The notes beneath the pieces were generated by a model, which was not told the DNA's origin, ran no database searches, and saw only the letters and a list, made by a program, of their open reading frames with translations. Positions 9,035-17,046 of a stretch of 64,000 bases of DNA are shown one piece after another (positions within the stretch are counted from its first letter, which is position 1; each line of letters starts with the position of its first letter). Location of the stretch: contig OY282368.1 of assembly GCA_958295725.1 (NCBI GenBank), positions 3,444,365 through 3,508,364 of the forward strand, given 5' to 3'. A program made the translations under genes and the position numbers. This DNA comes from an uncultured Alphaproteobacteria bacterium (GTDB taxonomy: Bacteria; Pseudomonadota; Alphaproteobacteria; UBA2966).

Positions 9035-9931
9035 ATGAGCACGATCGGCTTTATCGGCATCGGCAACATGGGATTGCCGATGTCGGCGAACCTCGCCAAG
9101 GCGGGATACGCCGTCCGCGCCTACGACGTGGTTCCGGAGAACGCGAAACGGGGGGAAGGGGCGGGATGCGTGGCCACCGGTTCCATCGCCGAGGCCTGCA
9201 ACGGCGCCGAAGCGGTGATCTCCATCGTTCCCGAGGGCGACCACGTGCGCGCGGTCTATCTGGACGAGGGCGGCGTGCTCGATTCGGCGGCGCCGGACAC
9301 CCTGCTCATCGACATGTCGACCATCGACCTCGCCACCGTACACGCGGTCCAGGGCGCGGCGCGGGAGCGTGGTTTCGAGATGCTGGACGCGCCCGTGTCC
9401 CGCGGAACCAAGGGCGCGCGGGAGGGGACGCTGGTGATCATCGCCGGCGCCACGGACGACGGCTTCGCGCGGGCCGGACCGTACTTCGACGTGCTCGGCG
9501 CCGACATCTTTCACACCGGCCCTCCCGGCGCCGGATGCGCCACGAAGATCTGCAACAACATGATGATGGGCATCAATTTTCTCTGCGCCTCGGAGGGCCT
9601 GACGCTGGCGAGGCGCGTCGGTCTCGACGTCGACAAATTCTTCGAGATCGTCTCCAAATCGTCGGGCGCGAACTGGCCCCTCGTGGGCTACGGGATGATG
9701 CCGGGCATGGTTGAGGGCTGTCCCGCGGAGAACGACTACCGGCCCGGCTTCAGCGCCGCGATGATGCGCAAGGATCTCCGCCTCTCCCAGCAGGCGGCGC
9801 AGGCGAACGGCGCGTCGACGCCGCTCGGCGCGCAGGCGCACGCCCTCTTCGCGCTCTACTGCGAGGCCGGGTACGGCGAGCTCGACGTCTCGTCCATCGT
9901 TCGCTTCATCGGCGGCGGGCTGTCGGAGTGA
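9035..9931 (+). CDS. 3-hydroxyisobutyrate dehydrogenase-like beta-hydroxyacid dehydrogenase
   Basis: NAD(P)-dependent dehydrogenase (298 aa) of the beta-hydroxyacid family. The Rossmann motif FIGIGNMGLPMSANL is at residues 6-20, the substrate signature DAPVSRGTKGAREGTL near 118-133, and the catalytic lysine K171 in TKICNN. The family oxidises 3-hydroxyisobutyrate, tartronate semialdehyde, 6-phosphogluconate-like acids and others, so the exact substrate stays open. It lies between two NIPSNAP genes, which suggests a dedicated degradation route rather than valine catabolism, whose other genes are absent. A purine-rich GGGGGTGGGGGAG run precedes ATG 9035. Confidence 0.88.
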   Translation: MSTIGFIGIGNMGLPMSANLAKAGYAVRAYDVVPENAKRGEGAGCVATGSIAEACNGAEAVISIVPEGDHVRAVYLDEGGVLDSAAPDTLLIDMSTIDLATVHAVQGAARERGFEMLDAPVSRGTKGAREGTLVIIAGATDDGFARAGPYFDVLGADIFHTGPPGAGCATKICNNMMMGINFLCASEGLTLARRVGLDVDKFFEIVSKSSGANWPLVGYGMMPGMVEGCPAENDYRPGFSAAMMRKDLRLSQQAAQANGASTPLGAQAHALFALYCEAGYGELDVSSIVRFIGGGLSE

Positions 9932-9959
9932 CGGCCGACGACCAGGGGGAACCGGCGCC

Positions 9960-10583
9960 ATGATCTACGAGTTTCGCACCTACACGCTGACCCCCGGCGC
10001 CATGCCGAAGGTGCTGGACATGTTCGCGCGGGCCTACGAACACCGGAGAAAGCACTCCGAGCTCGCCGCGTTCTGGCGGACGGAGTTCGGGCCTCTCAAC
10101 CGGATCATCCACGTGTGGCCCTACGAGAGCGCCCGACACCGCGAGGACGTGCGCGCCGCGGCCGTGAAGGACCCCGACTGGCCGCCGGGCTTCGCGCGAC
10201 TCGGACTGGTGGTCGATCAGCGCGCCGAGATATTCAAGCCGGCGCCCAACAGCCCGTTCGCGGAACCAGGAACCTACGGTCCCGTCTACGAGGTCCGGGA
10301 CTACACGATCAAGCCCGGGTCGATGCCGGAGTTCCTGCGGATCTGGGGCGACAACGTCCACGTCCGGACCGCCTTCTCGCCCTTGACGGCGGCGCTTTAT
10401 TCCGATGTCGGCGGGCTCAACAGGTTCCTGCACATCTGGCCCTACGAAAGCCTGGAGAGCCGCGCCGAGGCTCGCGACCGGGCTTCGGCGTCGGGACGGT
10501 GGCCGCCCGAGGGCGAGCTGGAGCTGATCGAACGCCAGTCGAACATGCTCGTGACTCCGGCGGCCTTTTCACCGCTGCGGTGA
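9960..10583 (+). CDS. NIPSNAP family protein (second copy)
   Basis: Protein of 207 aa with the same two-domain architecture as the copy at 8350. The strands YEFRTYTLTPG and YEVRDYTIKPG open each half, with VHIWPY-like strands (IHVWPYES, LHIWPYES) in the middle and a LVTPAAFSPLR ending that matches the other copy's ending APFSPLR. It begins at ATG 9960, 28 nt after the dehydrogenase stop, and is followed within 60 nt by the amidohydrolase, so the run is probably one operon. Function is unknown; the pairing suggests a heteromeric or substrate-specialised pair. Confidence 0.88.
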   Translation: MIYEFRTYTLTPGAMPKVLDMFARAYEHRRKHSELAAFWRTEFGPLNRIIHVWPYESARHREDVRAAAVKDPDWPPGFARLGLVVDQRAEIFKPAPNSPFAEPGTYGPVYEVRDYTIKPGSMPEFLRIWGDNVHVRTAFSPLTAALYSDVGGLNRFLHIWPYESLESRAEARDRASASGRWPPEGELELIERQSNMLVTPAAFSPLR

Positions 10584-10642
10584 CGGCGGCGCCGGCGGCG
10601 CCGAAACGGTCCGGAGATGCGCCGACGGGGAGGAGCCTGACG

Positions 10643-11914
10643 ATGGTGGATGCGGCTGGCGGAGACGGGAATCTCCGCGTCGACGGCGGCCGGCTCTGGC
10701 GGTCGCTGATGGACATGGCCCGGATCGGCGCCACCGACAAGGGCGGTGTCCGTCGCCTCGCGCTGACCGATCTCGACAGGGAAGGGCGGGACCTGTTCGT
10801 TCGCTGGTGCGAGGAGGCCGGCTGTGCGGTCTCGGTGGACCGCATGGGTAACGTCTTCGCCCGGCGTCCGGGCCGCGATCCGGACGCGCCGCCCGCGATG
10901 ACCGGCAGCCATCTCGACTCCCAGCCGACCGGCGGCAAATTCGACGGCGCCTACGGCGTGTTGGCGGGGCTCGAGGTGGTGCGCACGCTCAACGATCTCG
11001 GCGTCGAGACCGAGGCGCCGGTCGAGATCGCCGTGTGGACGAACGAGGAGGGCTCGCGGTTCGCGCCTCCGATGATCGCTTCCGGGGTCTTCGCCGGCGT
11101 CTTCGACATCGAATACGGGCTCTCGCGCCAGGACCCGGAAGGCCGTACGCTCGGCGAGGAACTCGTGCGCATCGGCTATGCCGGCGACCGGGAATGCGGC
11201 GACCGGAAACTCGCGGCCTATTTCGAGGCCCACATCGAGCAAGGTCCGATCCTGGAGGACGAAGGGAAGACCATCGGAGTCGTATCCGGCGGTCAGGCGC
11301 AATGCTGGTACGAGATCGTCATGACCGGGCAGGAGGCGCACGCCGGCCCGACGCCCATGCCCGTCCGCCGGGACGCGCTGCTGGGTGCGGCGCGGGCCGT
11401 GGAAGCCGTGAACCGTATCGGCCTCTCCCATCGGCCGGGAGGCCGCGCCACCGTCGGGATGCTGGACGCGAAACCGAATTCCAGAAACGTCATTCCCGGA
11501 TCGGTCTTCTTCACGGTCGATCTCCGTCATCCCGACGACTCGGTCCTGTCAGCCATGGACGAGGAGCTCCAGGCCGCCTGCGAAACCACCGCGGACGATA
11601 TCGGATTGGAGCTGGAATTCGAGCGGATATGGCGCTCTCCGGCCGTCGTATTCGACGCGGCCTGCCTCGATGCGGTTCGATCGGGGGCCGATGCGTGCGG
11701 TTACACGTCCATGGACATCGTGAGCGGCGCCGGACACGATGCCTGCCATGTCGCGCGGGTCGCTCCGACCGGCATGATCTTCGTACCCTGCGAGGGCGGG
11801 ATCAGTCACAACGAGATGGAGAGTGCCACGCCCGAGGACCTCGAAGCCGGGTGCAACGTGCTGTTGCACGCGATGCTCGGGTTCGCAGGATCGGGCGGAA
11901 GGACGTCCCGCTGA
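10643..11914 (+). CDS. Zn-dependent amidohydrolase of the N-carbamoyl-amino-acid hydrolase / allantoate amidohydrolase family
   Basis: M20/M28-type binuclear-metal hydrolase (423 aa) cleaving N-carbamoyl or ureido groups. Metal-binding blocks are in order: GSHLDSQ (His90), GGKFDGAYG (Asp101), the TNEEGSRF pair (Glu135/136), EAHIEQGP and the C-terminal ISHNEMES histidine. A small dimerisation domain with GQEAHAGPTPM and NVIPGSV lies between. These fit N-carbamoyl-L-amino-acid hydrolase, beta-ureidopropionase and allantoate amidohydrolase equally. ATG 10643 follows GGGGAGGAG at a good distance. It closes the same-strand catabolic run and faces the convergent cupin gene. Confidence 0.9.
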   Translation: MVDAAGGDGNLRVDGGRLWRSLMDMARIGATDKGGVRRLALTDLDREGRDLFVRWCEEAGCAVSVDRMGNVFARRPGRDPDAPPAMTGSHLDSQPTGGKFDGAYGVLAGLEVVRTLNDLGVETEAPVEIAVWTNEEGSRFAPPMIASGVFAGVFDIEYGLSRQDPEGRTLGEELVRIGYAGDRECGDRKLAAYFEAHIEQGPILEDEGKTIGVVSGGQAQCWYEIVMTGQEAHAGPTPMPVRRDALLGAARAVEAVNRIGLSHRPGGRATVGMLDAKPNSRNVIPGSVFFTVDLRHPDDSVLSAMDEELQAACETTADDIGLELEFERIWRSPAVVFDAACLDAVRSGADACGYTSMDIVSGAGHDACHVARVAPTGMIFVPCEGGISHNEMESATPEDLEAGCNVLLHAMLGFAGSGGRTSR

Positions 11915-12001
11915 GATCCTCTTCCGGGGCCGTCGCGCGGGCGGTTCCGGGCGCGGCGGTTCCCACGGCGTAGCCGGGGAGAGACCGGGCGGGGGCTCTC
12001 C

Positions 12002-12394
12002 TCAGGTGGGCGCCTCGGCGTCGGTCGTCGCGTATTCCGCGGGCGATGTGATCTCGATCAGTTCGAGGTCGTCCGAATGGTCGATCTCGCGGTGACGGAT
12101 CCCCGGGGGCTGATGCGCGCAGTCGCCCGGACCGAGCCTCACCCTCCCCTCGCCCTCGTATTCGAAGATTACCCAGCCCTTGAGGACATAGACCATCTGG
12201 AAATCGAGATCGTGCCTGTGCCAGCCGACCCGTTCGCCGCGGCCCCCGCGGGCGCGGATCACGTGGGCATGGAACCTGCCTCCGGTCGACCCGCCGACGC
12301 CGAGATCGCGGTACTCGAAGAACGAACGCAATCCGTCCTCCTCGAACGGCGTGTCCTCGGCGCGCGCGACGGACAGTTTCATGTCGGATGCCAT
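12002..12394 (-). CDS. Cupin-domain protein
   Basis: Single-domain 130-aa cupin. Motif 1 is visible as GWHRHDLDFQMVYVLKG (metal ligands His, His and probably Gln/Glu region) and motif 2 as LGPGDCAHQPPGIRHREI. The first half carries FFEYRDLGV and ARGGRG segments seen in small cupins of catabolic clusters. It may be a dioxygenase, isomerase or sensor domain; nothing decides. AGGAGGGG lies 6-8 nt before ATG 12394. The convergent amidohydrolase ends 87 bp away and a short GGAGAG/CTCTCC stem lies between the two. Confidence 0.85.
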   Translation of the reverse strand: MASDMKLSVARAEDTPFEEDGLRSFFEYRDLGVGGSTGGRFHAHVIRARGGRGERVGWHRHDLDFQMVYVLKGWVIFEYEGEGRVRLGPGDCAHQPPGIRHREIDHSDDLELIEITSPAEYATTDAEAPT

Positions 12395-12514
12395 GACGGC
12401 CCCTCCTTGCGTGCTTGCGCGGCGGCGGCGCTCGGCGTCCCGGCGAACGTGATCCGCCGCGAGGGGATGGGCGTTTCGCGAACGCGGTCGGGACGACGGA
12501 CGCGGAGGAGCCGG

Positions 12515-13144
12515 CTACGCCTGGGCGCTGGGCCGGGCGCCGACCGTTTCGTGCCAGCGCTTGACGTGGGGGTGGCCGTCGGGGATATCCTTCTCGACCC
12601 GAGCGGCGAAATCGACCGCCACGAACGCCGTGATGTCCGCCACGCTGAAGCCGGGTCCCGCCACGTGCCCGCTCTCGCCGAGCCGTTCGTTCAGCAGATC
12701 CATGAAATGGGCGATGCGCCGGCGCCCCCGGTCCGCCAGCGCCGGGATCTGTTCGTGGGAGACGGGGCCTGGCAAGGCGCGGCCGGCGAACGCGTCGACG
12801 GAGTTGCGCAATACCTCGCCGACGGCGATCAGGCCGTCGACCTCGAACTTGTGCTCCCACGCGCCTATGGCCGCCTGTTCGACCGGCGTCGTTCCCAGGA
12901 GCGCGGGCTCGGGATGGATCGCCTCGATATAACGGCAGATCGTCATGGCCTCGCGGATACACGTGTCGTCGTCGAGTTCGAGAACGGGCACGGTGCACCA
13001 GGGGTTGATGGCCCGGTACGCGTCCCCGTGCTGCTCCCGTGCCATCAGGTCGACCTGCCGGACCGGCACCGAAACGCCCTTTTCGGCCAGGAACATCCGC
13101 ACCCGCCGGGGATTGGGGGCGCCCTTGAAGTCGTAGAGTTTCAT
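12515..13144 (-). CDS. Glutathione S-transferase
   Basis: Cytosolic GST of 209 aa. The N-terminal thioredoxin-like domain has the catalytic-region sequence KGAPNPRRVRMFL at residues 7-19, the cis-proline NPWCTVPVLEL near 48-58 and the glutathione-binding REAMTICRYIE near 64-74 (Glu-Ala in place of the usual Glu-Ser). The C-terminal helical domain has GPGFSVADITAF, the conserved N-capping box. It conjugates or isomerises electrophiles; together with the two dehalogenase-like enzymes nearby a role in halo-organic or epoxide detoxification is possible but inferred. It lies upstream of the cupin on the same strand with a 120-bp gap. Confidence 0.92.
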   Translation of the reverse strand: MKLYDFKGAPNPRRVRMFLAEKGVSVPVRQVDLMAREQHGDAYRAINPWCTVPVLELDDDTCIREAMTICRYIEAIHPEPALLGTTPVEQAAIGAWEHKFEVDGLIAVGEVLRNSVDAFAGRALPGPVSHEQIPALADRGRRRIAHFMDLLNERLGESGHVAGPGFSVADITAFVAVDFAARVEKDIPDGHPHVKRWHETVGARPSAQA

Positions 13145-13448
13145 TCGGTCATCCTTTTCCGTGTCGCCGGCCGCGCGGGCTGCCGGAGATTCCAGGCGGG
13201 CTCGGCCCGTTACCGTCCGTCACGCTGGTCATCTCTCGATAACGCCGCGTAACTTACCACACCGGCGGGATACAAGGCGATCGCGCGGAGCGTGTCCGTG
13301 CATGCTCGGAGGCCATATCGAGCGCGTTTTCGGGCAGTTCCTCAAGGTCTTGGTTGCTTGTCCACAAAAGATCGGTGAGCGCGGGCGGTCCCCGGCGCGA
13401 CGAGATCGGCCGCGCCGCGTCGCGCGGGACGCTCGATGCGGGACGTTT
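13145..13448. other. Intergenic region between GST and the HAD gene
   Basis: About 300 bp without a supported gene. It contains the GST promoter region; no clear promoter boxes, repeats or protein remnants were recognised on either strand. Confidence 0.5.
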
Positions 13449-14144
13449 CTATGCCGCCCGCCGTTCCCGCGCCAAGGCATTCGCGAGGGCCGCCAGATTG
13501 GGGACGGTATAGGTTGGCGTGACGCCGATCGGCAGGGCCGGATGCCGGGCGCGATTGGTCCATGCGGTATCGAGACCGGCGGTGTCGGCGCCGGTGATTT
13601 CCCAGAAATGACCCGTTACCCACAGGACCTCGCTCTTCTTGCAGCCGGCCTTGCGGACGCCGAGACTGAAGACCTTGGGCGACGGCTTGAACGCCCGGGC
13701 CTCCTCGCCGCTCGAGATGATGTCGTCGAAATACTCCTGGATGCCGGCGTATTCGGTATGATCGAGCAGCATCTGCCTGGTCGGGTTGGCGACGATCTTC
13801 AGTTTGAGGCCGAGGCTCTTGAGCTTGCGAAGCGCGCCCGGAACGTCGGGATAGGCCCGCAGCTTGTGGTACTGGGACATCACGTCCGCGATGGCCTTCT
13901 CCGACAGCTTGACGTGATGGTAGTCGAGAGCCCAGCGGAGCGCGGCCTCCGTCAAGCCCGGGTGCGGCACGAAGCGGTCGGAGAGCGTGACGTAGAACAT
14001 CGCCCACTTCTGCTGGAAGCGCCAGTCGCGCGAGATCTCGTTCGACAGGTTGCTCTCGCCGACATAGGGCTCGAGCACCTCGGAAATCGAGTAGTTGTCG
14101 ACGAGGGTTCCCCAGCTGTCGAAGAGCAGAACCTTGTACTTCAT
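13449..14144 (-). CDS. Haloacid dehalogenase type II-like HAD hydrolase
   Basis: HAD-superfamily protein of 231 aa. The nucleophile motif I is LLFDSWGTLVD near residue 6, a cap domain follows, motif II is at KIVANPTRQ (Asn-Pro-Thr rather than the Ser-Asn-Gly of characterised L-2-haloacid dehalogenases), Lys is in FKPSPKVFSLG and the motif IV region reads TGHFWEITGAD. The layout matches type II L-2-haloacid dehalogenases, but the altered motif II leaves activity uncertain. The frame is open 327 nt further upstream; ATG 14144 is chosen because GGGAGG lies 7 nt before it and the domain begins there. It lies just downstream of the integrase fragment. Confidence 0.85.
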   Translation of the reverse strand: MKYKVLLFDSWGTLVDNYSISEVLEPYVGESNLSNEISRDWRFQQKWAMFYVTLSDRFVPHPGLTEAALRWALDYHHVKLSEKAIADVMSQYHKLRAYPDVPGALRKLKSLGLKLKIVANPTRQMLLDHTEYAGIQEYFDDIISSGEEARAFKPSPKVFSLGVRKAGCKKSEVLWVTGHFWEITGADTAGLDTAWTNRARHPALPIGVTPTYTVPNLAALANALARERRAA

Positions 14145-14247
14145 CGGAGCCTCCCTGGTCCCATGTAAGATGATTGGCGCGTTCAATCGCGCAGTTCGCG
14201 ACGGCGCCCATTCCGGCCGAGAAGTCTGCACGCCAACCCGAAGCGCT

Positions 14248-14526
14248 TCAAGGGGCGGCAAGGGTTTCCCGAAGCATATCCACGGTGAACGGAAGCGCGC
14301 GGCCCGCCACATACGCGGCAACATCGTCGCCGGTCGCGACGGTCCATTCGATGCCGGCGGCTTCGGTCCATGCGGTCCATGCCCGCCAGTCCGATTTGTA
14401 AGCCCGCCGAGTCTCGATGGCGCTGGCGGTGCTGGCGTATTTGGCGGCGGCCCGCCCGGCGCTGTCAGCACCGGACGGGAAGCGAAGGACGTTCGCCAGC
14501 GATGTGGCCCGTGCGGCGGCGGTCAT
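14248..14526 (-). pseudogene. N-terminal fragment of a tyrosine recombinase/integrase
   Basis: An ORF of 92 codons looks like the N-terminal SAM-like (core-binding) domain of a phage-type integrase: a helix with ETRRAYKSDWRAWTAWTEAAG near residues 38-58, then WTVATGDDVAAYVAGRA and the start of the next helix before a stop. The catalytic domain with the R-H-R-Y residues is absent and the downstream DNA is not integrase in any frame, so the gene is truncated by deletion. Its ATG overlaps the stop of the preceding small ORF (ATGA), showing an original operon. I read this as the scar of an integrated element; the family assignment rests on one short domain. Confidence 0.55.
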
Positions 14527-14867
14527 GATTCGGCCCGGTCAAAGATTTCAATGGCGGTCTGAACCACGAAACGAGCCGCATGAGCGCAAGTCTGTACGAG
14601 GTCGGTTGTGTCTTCATGTTCCCGAAGCACGCGGCTTACTTCGTCTACGCTGGCGGCGGCCCGCTTGAGTCCCTTGCGGTATTCGTCGCCGTCCGTGATT
14701 GGCAGCAAGGATTCGAGAGCGTCGATTGACGGTCCGATAAGGTCCGGTTCCGGGAATTGGTCCAATATCGCCTGCAACAAGGACAAGGTGAGGTCATACG
14801 CTTCATTGAAGCGGTCAACGTTGTCCGGTTCGTAGTCCGGTTCGCGGTCCGGTTTCTGCATGGTCAT
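14523..14867 (-). CDS. Uncharacterised small acidic protein upstream of the integrase fragment
   Basis: ORF of 114 aa, not recognised. The N-terminus has an unusual Asp/Glu/Pro/Tyr-rich stretch (KPDREPDYEPDN), followed by predicted helices, with no membrane segment or signal peptide. AAGGA lies about 10 nt before ATG 14867. It is coupled to the integrase fragment by an ATGA overlap, and its own start overlaps the stop of another reading frame whose last 23 codons (about 14864-14935, ending GEKDADE) survive before an upstream stop. The three overlapping frames point to a compact mobile-element operon cut at both ends. Probably non-functional cargo. Confidence 0.5.
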   Translation of the reverse strand: MTMQKPDREPDYEPDNVDRFNEAYDLTLSLLQAILDQFPEPDLIGPSIDALESLLPITDGDEYRKGLKRAAASVDEVSRVLREHEDTTDLVQTCAHAARFVVQTAIEIFDRAES

Positions 14868-15074
14868 TCGTCCGCATCCTTTTCGCCGGCGGCGCGGGCC
14901 GCATGGAATCTGTCAACGGCAATCGCGGTGGCGAACTATGTCGCGGCCCGGGCCGTCGACCGCTTGACTCGCGCCGTCGTCGCGTTGTTCGTGTACGGGA
15001 GTCCCGGCGACGCAGCCGGAATCGCGGACTTCATTCACATTCGATGTCGAAAACCAGGACAGGGAGGCTTCACC

Positions 15075-16061
15075 ATGATGGATCGCCAGACGCGACGGCG
15101 CAAAGTCACCATTCCCATGCTGCAACGCAAGATGCGCGAGAGCGAAGGGATCGTTCAACTCGCGGTCTACGACTACCGCAACGCCGTGATCGCCGACCGT
15201 CTCGGCGTCGACATCCTCTGCGTGTCGGATACCGGCGGCATGATCCTGTTCGGCCACGGCAGCACCGTCAGCGTCACCTTCGACGAGGTGATGATGATGG
15301 CGAAGGCCATCGATCGCGGATCGAGATACGGGCTGCGCATGGTCGATATGCCGTACTGGAGCTTCCACGTATCGCCCGAGCAGGCCGTCGACAACGCGGG
15401 CCGCTTCGTCGCCGAGGCCAACGCCGAGGTGATGAAATGCGAGGGCAACAGACATCACGCCAAACACATGGAGGCGATCGTCAAGGCCGGTATCCCCGTC
15501 CAGGGCCATATCGGCATCACGCCCATGCGGATGCCGCAACTCGGCGGCTTCACGGCCCAGGGCAAGACGGCCGACCGCGCCAAGGAACTGATCGACGACG
15601 CCTGGGCGATGGTCGACGCCGGCTGTTTCTCGATCCTCTGCGAGGTGACCACCGAAGAGGTCTGCCAGCACCTGACCGAAACCCTGCCGGTGCCCGTCAT
15701 CAGCCTGGGTGCGGGGAACAAGGCGCACGGGGTGCATATCATCGGCTCCGACCTGTTCCACCTGTACGAGGAGCACGTGCCCCGTCACTCCAAGATCTAC
15801 ACGGACCTCATCCCCATCATCGAGGACGTGTATCTGCGTTACATGGACGACGTGCGGAACCGTGTCTACCCGGGCCCCGAGCACACCGCCTACATGGCGG
15901 ACACCGAGCTCAAGAAGCTCATGAAGATGCTCGACTGGAAGCCCAGGATGAAGAAGACCAAGGCGGAGCGGGAGGCGGCCGAACGCACCGCGCGGCCGGC
16001 CGCGGCGGCCGGGAAACCGGCGGCGAGGGAGCCCGCCCGCGCCGCCCGCAAGAAGAAATAG
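15075..16061 (+). CDS. Ketopantoate hydroxymethyltransferase (PanB)-like protein
   Basis: TIM-barrel protein (328 aa) of the PanB/phosphoenolpyruvate mutase superfamily. PanB-type active-site blocks are kept: AVYDYRNAVIAD near residue 29, VSDTGGM (Asp), VDMPYWSF (Asp), VMKCEGN (Lys and Glu) and the ILCEVTTEEV glutamate, then ISLGAGNKAHG. PanB makes ketopantoate for coenzyme A, but this protein is longer than usual PanB (about 270 aa) and ends in about 35 Ala/Arg/Lys-rich residues. The catabolic setting and altered loops suggest a paralogue acting on another 2-keto acid, with the aldolase and dehydrogenase downstream. ACAGGGAGG precedes ATG 15075. Confidence 0.8.
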   Translation: MMDRQTRRRKVTIPMLQRKMRESEGIVQLAVYDYRNAVIADRLGVDILCVSDTGGMILFGHGSTVSVTFDEVMMMAKAIDRGSRYGLRMVDMPYWSFHVSPEQAVDNAGRFVAEANAEVMKCEGNRHHAKHMEAIVKAGIPVQGHIGITPMRMPQLGGFTAQGKTADRAKELIDDAWAMVDAGCFSILCEVTTEEVCQHLTETLPVPVISLGAGNKAHGVHIIGSDLFHLYEEHVPRHSKIYTDLIPIIEDVYLRYMDDVRNRVYPGPEHTAYMADTELKKLMKMLDWKPRMKKTKAEREAAERTARPAAAAGKPAAREPARAARKKK

Positions 16062-16065
16062 CGCC

Positions 16066-16102
16066 GCCGGCGCGGTCCGGGTTCGACCGGAACCGCGCCG
16101 GC
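16066..16102 (+). terminator. GC-rich terminator-like hairpin after the PanB-like gene
   Basis: Arms GCCGGCGCGGT(C)CGG and CCGGAACCGCGCCGGC pair over about 15 bp with one bulge around a short GTTCGA loop, starting 5 nt after the stop codon. No long T-tract follows. Confidence 0.5.
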
Positions 16103-16221
16103 GTTCCCCGACGCCCGAGACGGCGCGCCATCGGCCCGACTTCGCGCCGTGAACGATCGAAGGCGCCCGCGTTGCGGCCGCCGATCGCGGTCGCTACGCT
16201 GGCGGTTCGACGGAGCGGCGC

Positions 16222-17034
16222 ATGGAAACGTTTCGCATGAAGGAAAATCCACTCAGGGCGCTGTGGCGGGAGGGCGCGACGGCCGTCAACGGCTGGCTGA
16301 CCATTCCCAGCGGCCACTCCGCGGAGGTCATGGCGCGTCAAGGGTTCGACTCGGTCACGGTCGACACCCAGCACGGGATGATCCACTACGACACGGCTCT
16401 GGAGTGCCTGAGGGCGATATCGACGACCGACGCCGTGCCCCTGGCGCGCGTGCCGTGGAACGAGCCCGGAATCGTCATGAAGATGCTGGATTCCGGCGCC
16501 CTCGGCATCATCTGTCCGATGATCAACTCGCCGGAAGAGGCCGCGGAGCTCGTCGCCAACTGCTGCTACGCGCCGCGGGGCAACCGCAGTTTCGGTCCGA
16601 CGCGGGTCATGATGAGCGTCGGGCCGGATTACGTGAAGAACGCGACCGACCTCGTGCTCGTGATCGGCATGATCGAGACGCGGAAAGCCCTGGACAACGT
16701 GGAGGCGATCGCGGCGACGTCCGGATTGGACGGCCTGTATATCGGCCCTTCCGACCTCTCGCTGTCACTCGGCCTGACGCCGCATCAGGACTCGCGGGAG
16801 CCCGTCATGGTCGAGGCCATCGACCGGATCCTCGCCGCCGCGAAGGACAACGGCCTCGCCGCCGGAATCCACAACGCCAGTGGCGCGTACGCGCGCGAGA
16901 TGGGCGAGAAGGGGTTCGATCTGGTGTCGGTCGGCAACGACACCCTCCTGCTCGCCGGCGCCGCGCGCGCCGCGGTGTCGGGCGCACGGGGGAACGGCGC
17001 GTCGGGCGGGGGCGATCCCGGCGGCGGATACTGA
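16222..17034 (+). CDS. HpcH/HpaI-family class II aldolase
   Basis: Metal-dependent aldolase of 270 aa related to 4-hydroxy-2-oxoheptanedioate aldolase. Typical blocks: VNGWLTIPSG (start of the barrel), FDSVTVDTQHGMIHYDTA (catalytic histidine), VPLARVPWNEPGIVMKMLDSGALGIICPM, the metal-binding VIGMIET glutamate and GLDGLYIGPSDLSLS with the second ligand. The last 20 residues are Gly-rich and dispensable. Cleaves or forms 2-keto acid aldols with pyruvate. It is followed after 12 nt by a D-2-hydroxyacid dehydrogenase, suggesting handling of a keto- or hydroxy-acid product together. Confidence 0.9.
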   Translation: METFRMKENPLRALWREGATAVNGWLTIPSGHSAEVMARQGFDSVTVDTQHGMIHYDTALECLRAISTTDAVPLARVPWNEPGIVMKMLDSGALGIICPMINSPEEAAELVANCCYAPRGNRSFGPTRVMMSVGPDYVKNATDLVLVIGMIETRKALDNVEAIAATSGLDGLYIGPSDLSLSLGLTPHQDSREPVMVEAIDRILAAAKDNGLAAGIHNASGAYAREMGEKGFDLVSVGNDTLLLAGAARAAVSGARGNGASGGGDPGGGY

Positions 17035-17046
17035 TCGCCTCTCGAC

